A DNA stretch of 44,673 nucleotides from Firmicutes bacterium CAG:534 (GTDB lineage: Bacteria; Bacillota; Clostridia; Lachnospirales; Lachnospiraceae): the NCBI GenBank assembly GCA_000436115.1, contig FR894566.1:76171-120843 (forward strand). Reading direction: 5' to 3'. The notes under the pieces were generated by a model. That model ran no database searches, had not been told where the DNA came from, and saw nothing but the letters and a program-made list of their open reading frames with translations. The translations under genes and the position numbers were made by a program. Positions 38,891 through 44,673 of the stretch are shown here, piece by piece (within the stretch, counting starts at the first letter, position 1; each line of letters starts with the position of its first letter).

Positions 38891-39910
38891 ATGATCAAAG
38901 AAGCTATCGTAAAAATTGTAGACAAACAGGATCTGACCTATGACGAGGCATATGCCGTGATGAACGAGATCATGAACGGGGAAACAAGCCCCACCCAGAA
39001 CGCCGCTTTCCTGGCCGCCCTTTCTACCAAGAGCACAAAGGCAGAGACCTCAGATGAAATTGCAGGCTGCGCTGCTGCCATGAGAGACCATGCTACCCGG
39101 GTAACTCCCGGCATGGATGTCATGGAAATTGTGGGAACCGGCGGAGACGGAGCCCACAGCTTTAATATTTCCACAACCTCTGCCCTGGTTGCCGCTGCAG
39201 GCGGGATTAAAATCGCAAAGCACGGAAACAGAGCCGCTTCCTCCAAATGCGGAACTGCAGATTGCCTGGAAGCGCTTGGCGTAAATATTGATCTTTCCCC
39301 TGAGAAATGTGTAGAGCTGTTAAACAGCGTAGGGATCTGCTTCTTCTTTGCCCAGAAATATCACACTTCCATGAAATATGTAGGCGCTATCCGAAAGGAA
39401 CTAGGTATCCGTACAGTATTTAATATCCTGGGGCCCTTAACCAATCCTGCTGCCCCCACATATCAGCTGTTAGGGGTTTATGACAGTTCCCTGGTTGAGC
39501 CTCTTGCAAAGGTATTAAACAATCTCGGTGTTAAACGGGGCATGATCGTTTATGGCGAAGATAAGCTGGATGAAATTTCAGCAAGCTCTTCCACCCTTGT
39601 CTGTGAATTTGAAGGTACAAAAACAAAAACCTATACCATAAGACCTGAAGATTTTGGCCTTGCTTCCTGTAAAAAAGAAGATCTGGTTGGCGGAACTCCT
39701 GAAGAAAACGCAGCCATTACAACTGCGATTCTTAAGGGAGAGGATAAGGGACCCAAAAGAACGGCTGTGCTTTTAAATGCCGGCGCCGCTCTTTTCATTG
39801 CAGGCAAAGCTCCTGATCTTGCAGAAGGAATTAAGCTTGCCGGTGAGCTCATCGATTCCGGCGCTGCCCTTCAGAAGCTTACCGACTTCATAAAAGAAAG
39901 CAACCAGTAG
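38891..39910 (+). CDS. trpD: anthranilate phosphoribosyltransferase
   Basis: The 339-residue enzyme joins anthranilate to PRPP. GTGGDGAHSFNIST is the pyrophosphate-binding loop and KHGNRAASSKCGTADCLEALG the anthranilate/PRPP region; FNILGPLTNPA and KLDEISA follow. Start ATG 38891 fits AAAGGA at 9 bases; an ATG three codons earlier overlaps that ribosome site. It is 24 bases after trpG and 12 before trpC. Confidence 0.97.
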   Translation: MIKEAIVKIVDKQDLTYDEAYAVMNEIMNGETSPTQNAAFLAALSTKSTKAETSDEIAGCAAAMRDHATRVTPGMDVMEIVGTGGDGAHSFNISTTSALVAAAGGIKIAKHGNRAASSKCGTADCLEALGVNIDLSPEKCVELLNSVGICFFFAQKYHTSMKYVGAIRKELGIRTVFNILGPLTNPAAPTYQLLGVYDSSLVEPLAKVLNNLGVKRGMIVYGEDKLDEISASSSTLVCEFEGTKTKTYTIRPEDFGLASCKKEDLVGGTPEENAAITTAILKGEDKGPKRTAVLLNAGAALFIAGKAPDLAEGIKLAGELIDSGAALQKLTDFIKESNQ

Positions 39911-39922
39911 GAAGGAATTTGT

Positions 39923-40714
39923 ATGTCTGATATTTTAACTACCATTGCTGAATATACAAAAGAACGGGTGCGCAGGGCCAAGGAGGAAAAGCCCCTGGAA
40001 AAGCTGAAGGAGGAAGCCCTTTCCCTGCCATGTACAAAGGACTTTCCCTTTGAAAAGGCTTTATCCTCTGCCGGTATGAGCTTTATCTGTGAGTGCAAAA
40101 AGGCCTCTCCTTCAAAGGGACTAATCGCTCCGGATTTTCCTTATCTGCAGATTGCAAAGGACTACGAGGAAGCCGGAGCCTCCTGTGTTTCCGTTCTCAC
40201 AGAGCCTAAATGGTTTTTGGGAAAGGACGCCTATTTAAGGGAGATCACACAGACCGTTTCTATCCCCTGTATCAGAAAAGACTTTGTCGTAGATGAGTAC
40301 ATGCTCTATGAAGCAAAGCTTTTGGGCGCCAGCGCTATATTACTGATCTGTTCCCTGCTTACGCCGGATACGATCTCAAGCTATCTCGCCCTGTGTGACA
40401 GCCTGGGACTGTCTGCCCTTGTAGAAGCCCATGACGAACAGGAAATTGCAACTGCTCTTTCCTGCGGCGCCAGGATGATTGGCGTCAACAACCGTAACCT
40501 CAAAAACTTTTCGGTAGATACTGGAAACAGCGGCCGCCTTCGTGAATTTGTACCGAACTCTGTTTTGTTTGTAGCAGAAAGCGGCATTAAAACCAGGGAA
40601 GATGTTGCTGCTTTGGAGGCAAAGGGCGTGGATGCCGTGCTGATCGGGGAAACACTTATGCGCGCATCAGATAAAAGGGCCATGCTGCGTCAGCTGAAGG
40701 GATTGGAAGTATGA
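39923..40714 (+). CDS. trpC: indole-3-glycerol phosphate synthase
   Basis: A 263-residue TIM-barrel enzyme closing the indole ring with loss of CO2. Catalytic Lys and Glu are in CECKKASPSKG, a second Lys in RKDFVVDEYMLYEA, Glu and Asn in VEAHDEQE and GVNNRNLKNF, and the phosphate site in AESGIKTREDV and GETLM. Monofunctional, not fused to trpF, whose start overlaps this stop by ATGA. Ribosome site GGAAGGA. Confidence 0.97.
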   Translation: MSDILTTIAEYTKERVRRAKEEKPLEKLKEEALSLPCTKDFPFEKALSSAGMSFICECKKASPSKGLIAPDFPYLQIAKDYEEAGASCVSVLTEPKWFLGKDAYLREITQTVSIPCIRKDFVVDEYMLYEAKLLGASAILLICSLLTPDTISSYLALCDSLGLSALVEAHDEQEIATALSCGARMIGVNNRNLKNFSVDTGNSGRLREFVPNSVLFVAESGIKTREDVAALEAKGVDAVLIGETLMRASDKRAMLRQLKGLEV

Positions 40715-41316
40715 AGACAAAAATCAAAATCTGCGGACTGAAAACCCCACAGGATATTTTCTTTGCCAACAGACTCCATCCTGATTATATCGGTTTTATC
40801 TTTGTACCGGAAAGCAGACGCTTTGTTGAGGTAAACACTGCTCTCACCCTGCGTAGGGAGCTGGATCCTGAGATCCGGTCTGTAGGCGTCTTTGTAAATG
40901 CCCCTGTGGAAACGGTTTTGTCCTTGGCCGACCAGGCGCTTTTTTCCCTGATCCAGCTTCACGGTCAGGAGAATGAGGCTTATGTGCAAAAGCTGAAAGC
41001 ATCCTGCGATCTGCCTGTTATCAAGGCCTTCTCTGCATCCTCTTCCCAGGATGTGGAAAATGCCCTTGCCTTTCCCTCTGATTATCTTCTCTTTGATCAT
41101 GGAAAGGGCGGTACCGGACAGGCCTTTGACTGGTCGCTTCTGCAAAAGACTGACCGGCCCGTATTTCTTGCAGGAGGGCTTAATCCCGAGAACGTAGCAG
41201 ACGCCATTACCCTGACAAAGCCCTATGCCGTAGATACTAGCTCCGGCGTAGAAACAGACCATCAAAAAGATTTTAATAAAATGAAGCAATTTATCCAGGC
41301 CGTAAGAGACCTGTAG
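40711..41316 (+). CDS. trpF: phosphoribosylanthranilate isomerase
   Basis: A 201-residue TIM-barrel isomerase. The active-site Cys is in KICGLK and the Asp in AVDTSSGVE; FVPESRR, LIQLHGQE and LAGGLNPEN are the phosphate and barrel motifs. It overlaps trpC by 4 bases and precedes trpB by 19. Confidence 0.96.
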   Translation: MKTKIKICGLKTPQDIFFANRLHPDYIGFIFVPESRRFVEVNTALTLRRELDPEIRSVGVFVNAPVETVLSLADQALFSLIQLHGQENEAYVQKLKASCDLPVIKAFSASSSQDVENALAFPSDYLLFDHGKGGTGQAFDWSLLQKTDRPVFLAGGLNPENVADAITLTKPYAVDTSSGVETDHQKDFNKMKQFIQAVRDL

Positions 41317-41335
41317 CACAAAGGAGGTAAATCAT

Positions 41336-42526
41336 ATGTCCCAATCAAAAGGACGCTTTGGCGTTCACGGCGGCCAATATATTCCGGAAACCCTGATGAA
41401 TGCCGTTATTGAACTGGAAAACGCTTATGAGCATTACAAAAATGACCCTGAATTTAACAGGGAGCTTACCACACTCTTTAATGAATATGCCGGCCGCCCC
41501 AGCCGTCTGTACTATGCTGAGAAAATGACCCGCGACCTTAAGGGCGCCAAGATCTACTTAAAACGGGAAGATCTTAACCATACCGGCTCCCACAAGATCA
41601 ATAATGTTTTGGGACAGGCCCTGCTTGCCAAGAAAATGGGAAAGACCCGTCTGATCGCTGAAACCGGTGCCGGACAGCATGGCGTTGCCACTGCTACTGC
41701 CGCCGCCCTGCTTGGCATGGAATGCGTTGTCTTTATGGGCGAGGAAGATACCAAAAGACAGGCCCTTAATGTTTACCGCATGAAGCTTTTGGGCTCCCAG
41801 GTTGTTCCCGTAAAGACAGGGACTGCTACCTTAAAGGATGCGGTATCCGAGGCCATGAGAGAATGGACCAGCAGGATTGATGATACCCACTACTGCCTGG
41901 GTTCCGTTATGGGGCCCCATCCGTTCCCTACGATTGTAAGGGATTTCCAGGCAGTGATCTCCAGAGAGATCAAGCAACAGATCCTGGAAAAGGAAGGACG
42001 GCTTCCGGATGCTGTTATTGCCTGTGTAGGCGGTGGAAGCAATTCCATGGGTACCTTTTACCATTTTATTGAAGATAAGGAAGTTCAACTGATCGGCTGT
42101 GAAGCTGCCGGCAGAGGAATTGATACCTTTGAAACGGCGGCAACCATTAATACCGGCAGGCTTGGCATTTTCCACGGCATGAAGTCCTACTTCTGCCAGG
42201 ATAAATACGGGCAGATCGCTCCTGTTTATTCTATTTCCGCAGGTCTGGATTATCCGGGCGTAGGCCCTGAGCATGCATGGCTCCATGATACCGGGCGGGC
42301 CAAATACGTTGCCATTACAGATGATGAAGCAGTAAATGCCTTTGAATACTTATCTAAAACAGAGGGGATTATCCCTGCTATCGAAAGCGCTCATGCCATT
42401 GCCTATGCGCAAAAGCTTGCGCCTACGCTTTCCAAAGATCAGATCATCGTAGTCACCGTTTCCGGCCGCGGCGATAAGGACTGTGCCGCTATTGCCAGAT
42501 ACAGAGGGGAGGATATTTATGAGTAA
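41336..42526 (+). CDS. trpB: tryptophan synthase beta chain
   Basis: The 396-residue PLP enzyme condenses indole with serine. The PLP Lys is in the HTGSHKINN motif, the substrate loop in ETGAGQHGVATAT, and the phosphate cup in GGGSN. Length and the FGVHGGQYIPETL opening fit the TrpB1 form that works with TrpA. AAAGGAGG precedes the ATG. The last 8 bases overlap trpA. Confidence 0.98.
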   Translation: MSQSKGRFGVHGGQYIPETLMNAVIELENAYEHYKNDPEFNRELTTLFNEYAGRPSRLYYAEKMTRDLKGAKIYLKREDLNHTGSHKINNVLGQALLAKKMGKTRLIAETGAGQHGVATATAAALLGMECVVFMGEEDTKRQALNVYRMKLLGSQVVPVKTGTATLKDAVSEAMREWTSRIDDTHYCLGSVMGPHPFPTIVRDFQAVISREIKQQILEKEGRLPDAVIACVGGGSNSMGTFYHFIEDKEVQLIGCEAAGRGIDTFETAATINTGRLGIFHGMKSYFCQDKYGQIAPVYSISAGLDYPGVGPEHAWLHDTGRAKYVAITDDEAVNAFEYLSKTEGIIPAIESAHAIAYAQKLAPTLSKDQIIVVTVSGRGDKDCAAIARYRGEDIYE

Positions 42527-43289
42527 AATACAGGAAGCTTTTGCAAACGGAAAGGCATTTATCCCTTTTATTACCTGCGGAGACCCTGATCTTGAAACCA
42601 CCATAGCCATTGTAAAGGAAATGGCTGCTGCAGGTGCGGATCTGATCGAACTTGGCATTCCTTTTTCAGATCCCACTGCGGAAGGCCCCGTTATCCAGGA
42701 GGCAAACATCCGAGCCTTATCCGGCGGTGTTACCACAGACAAGATTTTTGATATGGTAAGACAACTTCGGGAAACGGTTTCTGTTCCCATGGTCTTTATG
42801 ACCTATGCAAATGTAGTTTATTCCTACGGTGCAGAGGATTTTATCCGGATCTGCTCCGAAATCGGCATTGACGGGCTGATCCTCCCTGACATTCCCTATG
42901 AGGAAAAGGATGAATTTGATCCTCTTTGTAAAAAATACGGACTGGATCTTATTTCCTTGATCGCTCCTACCTCAGAAGGACGAATTTCCATGATTGCCTC
43001 CAAGGCTTCCGGGTTTATTTATATTGTTTCCAGTCTGGGCGTTACCGGCACCCGAAGCGAGATCCATACGGACATTGCTTCTATGGTAAAGCTGATCCGG
43101 GAAAACAGCTCCATTCCCTGTGCCGTGGGCTTTGGCATTTCTACTCCGGAACAGGCTGCTGCCATGGCCTCTGTTTCAGACGGCGCCATTGTGGGATCTG
43201 CCATTATCAAGCTGATCGCAAAGCACGGAAAACAGGCTGCTCCCATTGTAGGGGAATATGTAAGAAAAATGAAGGAAGCCTTAAAGTAA
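42519..43289 (+). CDS. trpA: tryptophan synthase alpha chain
   Basis: A 256-residue TIM barrel that releases indole from indole-3-glycerol phosphate. Catalytic Glu is in IELGIPFSDP; the second catalytic acid, Asp in the enterobacterial enzyme (SDPxADGP), is Glu here (SDPTAEGP). Phosphate-site motifs include SSLGVTGTR, VGFGIST and VGSAI. Start ATG 42519 has GGAGG at 6 bases and overlaps trpB; an earlier in-frame start inside trpB is not supported. Last gene of the operon. Confidence 0.96.
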   Translation: MSKIQEAFANGKAFIPFITCGDPDLETTIAIVKEMAAAGADLIELGIPFSDPTAEGPVIQEANIRALSGGVTTDKIFDMVRQLRETVSVPMVFMTYANVVYSYGAEDFIRICSEIGIDGLILPDIPYEEKDEFDPLCKKYGLDLISLIAPTSEGRISMIASKASGFIYIVSSLGVTGTRSEIHTDIASMVKLIRENSSIPCAVGFGISTPEQAAAMASVSDGAIVGSAIIKLIAKHGKQAAPIVGEYVRKMKEALK

Positions 43290-43304
43290 AGGCTTTTCTG
43301 CAAG

Positions 43305-43337
43305 CAAAAACCGGGAGCATACAGCTTCCGGTTTTTT
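43305..43337. terminator. two-way terminator between trpA and pflA
   Basis: ACCGGGAGC / GCTTCCGGT (9 bp with one G-T) with a 5-base loop. Six T follow on the plus strand and five on the minus strand, serving both converging units. Confidence 0.85.
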
Positions 43338-43348
43338 AATTAACCTGT

Positions 43349-44083
43349 TTATTCCTTGGAAAACTCCAGGATTTTCTTAGCATTTTGAATTCTCTCCTCA
43401 GTAGGCGGATCTACACCCTCAAGCTTATAGGGAATGCCAAGCTCCTTCCATTTATATTCTCCCAAGGTGTGATAAGGAAGCACCTCTACCTTTTTCACAG
43501 TATCCAGCGTGTCTATAAATTCTCTGGTTTTCTTTAAGTATTCGTCCTTATCCGTGATCCCAGGAACCAGCACATGACGGATCCACATGGGAATACCCTG
43601 TTCAGAAAGATATCTTGCACAGTCAAGAATATTTTTGTTGGTATGTCCGGTAAGCTTTTTGTGCTCCTCGTCATCAATATGCTTGATATCCAGCATGACA
43701 AGGTCAGTATATTTCAGTAATTCATTAAATTTAGAGAAGAACGGCTCCTCCCTGGTAAAAGGCTGTGCAGAAGTATCCAGGTTCGTATTAATTCCTCTCT
43801 CATGAGCCTTTTTGAAAAGATCGATCAAAAAATCAATCTGCAATAAGGCTTCTCCGCCACTGACGGTAATTCCACCTTCCTTGCCCCAATAGCTGCGGAA
43901 ACGTTCTGCTTTATCCAAAAGCTCGTCTGCAGTCTGCAGATTTTCAGTGTCCGGATTCCAGGTATCTACATTGTGGCAATACTGACAACGCATATTGCAT
44001 CCTTTGAGAAAAATAAGATAGCGGATCCCGGGGCCATCTACTGCGCCGAAAGATTCCAATGAGTGAATTCTGCCTTTGATCAT
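43349..44083 (-). CDS. pflA: pyruvate formate-lyase activating enzyme
   Basis: The 244-residue radical-SAM protein puts the glycyl radical on PFL. The 4Fe-4S motif is CNMRCQYC, with the expected GGITVSGGEALLQ (SAM site), LDIKHID and RHVLVPGITD blocks; the opening IHSLESFGAVDGPGIRYLIFLKGC is diagnostic. Start ATG 44083 follows GGAG at 9 bases; an ATG five codons earlier is possible. pflB lies upstream on the same strand with a strong terminator between, so partial read-through or a separate promoter must express pflA. Confidence 0.96.
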   Translation of the reverse strand: MIKGRIHSLESFGAVDGPGIRYLIFLKGCNMRCQYCHNVDTWNPDTENLQTADELLDKAERFRSYWGKEGGITVSGGEALLQIDFLIDLFKKAHERGINTNLDTSAQPFTREEPFFSKFNELLKYTDLVMLDIKHIDDEEHKKLTGHTNKNILDCARYLSEQGIPMWIRHVLVPGITDKDEYLKKTREFIDTLDTVKKVEVLPYHTLGEYKWKELGIPYKLEGVDPPTEERIQNAKKILEFSKE

Positions 44084-44160
44084 AGTGATAATCTCCATTC
44101 TCTGCCTTGCAGGCAGCCTAAGGGGTGGTTTAGTGACTTAGATTTTTATTTAGTATTGCC

Positions 44161-44192
44161 AAAAAAGGGGCCGGACATAACTGCCCGACCCC
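44161..44192 (-). terminator. terminator after pflB
   Basis: GGGGTCGG / CCGGCCCC (one G-T pair) with a 10-base loop, followed by six T on the minus strand, 33 bases after the pflB stop. Confidence 0.85.
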
Positions 44193-44225
44193 ATTTACAT
44201 CAATTATCTTGGAAACCCGTTAAGA

Positions 44226-44673
44226 TTAAAGGCTCTTATGGCAGGTTCTTGCGATAACGTCATCCTGCTGCTCCTTGGTCAGGCTGATGAACTTAACAGC
44301 ATAACCGGATACACGGATAGTGAAGTTAGCGTACTCAGGCTTCTCAGGATGTGCCTGTGCATCTAACAGCTTCTCTGTACCGAATACGTTAACGTTAAGG
44401 TGATGTGCACCACGATCAAAGTATCCATCCAGAACGCCTGCCAGAGTATTCTTCTGCTCATCAAGGTCATGGCCAAGAGCGGAAGGAGCCATGGTCTGGG
44501 TATTGGAAATACCATCCAGAGCATACTCATAAGGTAGCTTAGCTACGGAGTTCAGGGAAGCAAGCAGACCGCTCTGCTCTGCACCGTAGGACGGTGAAGC
44601 ACCAGGAGCGAAAGGCTTGTAAGCTTCTCTACCATCAGGAAGAGCACCTGTAGCCTTACCATATACAACGTTA
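44226..44673 (-). CDS. pflB: pyruvate formate-lyase, C-terminal part
   Basis: The reading frame is open to the right edge and gives the last 148 residues of PFL, which splits pyruvate with CoA into acetyl-CoA and formate. Seen are NVVYGKATGALPDGR, FAPGASP, ASLNSVAKLPY, HHLNVNVFGTEKLLDAQAHPEK and the glycyl-radical loop RVSGYAV with the radical Gly, close to the C-terminus. The active-site Cys pair lies outside the window. With ackA it forms the acetate/formate ATP-yielding route. Confidence 0.96.
   Translation of the reverse strand, partial: NVVYGKATGALPDGREAYKPFAPGASPSYGAEQSGLLASLNSVAKLPYEYALDGISNTQTMAPSALGHDLDEQKNTLAGVLDGYFDRGAHHLNVNVFGTEKLLDAQAHPEKPEYANFTIRVSGYAVKFISLTKEQQDDVIARTCHKSL

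Noticed and set aside
1..44673. Prophage, transposon, CRISPR array or integrated element
   Set aside because: No integrase, transposase, terminase, Cas gene or flanking direct repeats were seen; the only foreign-looking segment is the short AT-rich stretch at 28.65-29.83 kb, without mobility genes.

Overview
The window looks like chromosomal DNA of an anaerobic, spore-forming Clostridia bacterium, most likely a Lachnospiraceae member (Blautia/Dorea type; this is inference, no 16S is present). The reasons are: the ftsH-hpt-tilS-spoIIE-divIC-yabQ-yabP-rqcP-hup block, which is the usual Bacillota sporulation neighbourhood; pyruvate formate-lyase with its activase; acetate kinase; a reverse rubrerythrin with PerR; T-box leaders on proS and the trp operon; and a split purine terminus in which IMP cyclohydrolase is the archaeal-type PurO enzyme. 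I see no CRISPR array, insertion sequence, prophage or rRNA.

Layout. 1-2.1 kb (minus): purO-purH-hotdog thioesterase operon. 2.2-6.2 kb: a MATE exporter (plus), a DUF896 protein, tRNA-Tyr and a GH13 alpha-glucan hydrolase (minus). 6.4-13.5 kb (minus): ftsH, hpt, tilS, a spoIIE-like phosphatase without its membrane domain, divIC, yabQ, yabP, rqcP and hup, split into transcription units by clear terminators and by promoters of several classes (sigma-A, a candidate Spo0A-activated promoter, a candidate sigma-E promoter). 13.6-20.5 kb (minus): a proline T-box leader followed by proS-ackA-cca-cotS-like-PEGA lipoprotein with short gaps. 20.5-25.1 kb (minus): O-antigen-ligase-like protein, AI-2E/YtvI-like permease, RluA pseudouridine synthase, and an XRE-DUF3169 pair with three near-identical palindromic operators. 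25.2-26.3 kb (minus): perR and reverse rubrerythrin. 26.4-28.6 kb (plus): a two-component system.

28.65-29.83 kb (plus) is visibly AT-richer than its surroundings. It carries an apparently intact MntA-type nucleotidyltransferase, an internally deleted HepT/HEPN partner and an unrecognised 188-residue protein, and it ends at a two-way terminator. It is the best candidate for acquired DNA here. 29.9-36.4 kb (minus): a large lipoprotein with an RsiV-like C-terminus, ahcY and mtaD (S-adenosylhomocysteine handling), a D-2-hydroxyacid dehydrogenase, and an ECF S-component next to a DUF4430 protein. 36.5-43.3 kb (plus): a complete trpEGDCFBA operon behind a Trp T-box. 43.3-44.7 kb (minus): pflA and the 3' end of pflB.

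Most genes are housekeeping and are clear by motif. The less ordinary signals are the PurO/AICAR-transformylase split, the short SpoIIE with a 21-bp-spaced promoter and 0A box, the triple operator of the XRE-DUF3169 unit, the broken MntA-HepT pair beside an unknown gene, and the DUF4430/ECF-S pair. All positions, promoters and hairpins were read by eye; no alignments, searches or folding programs were run.
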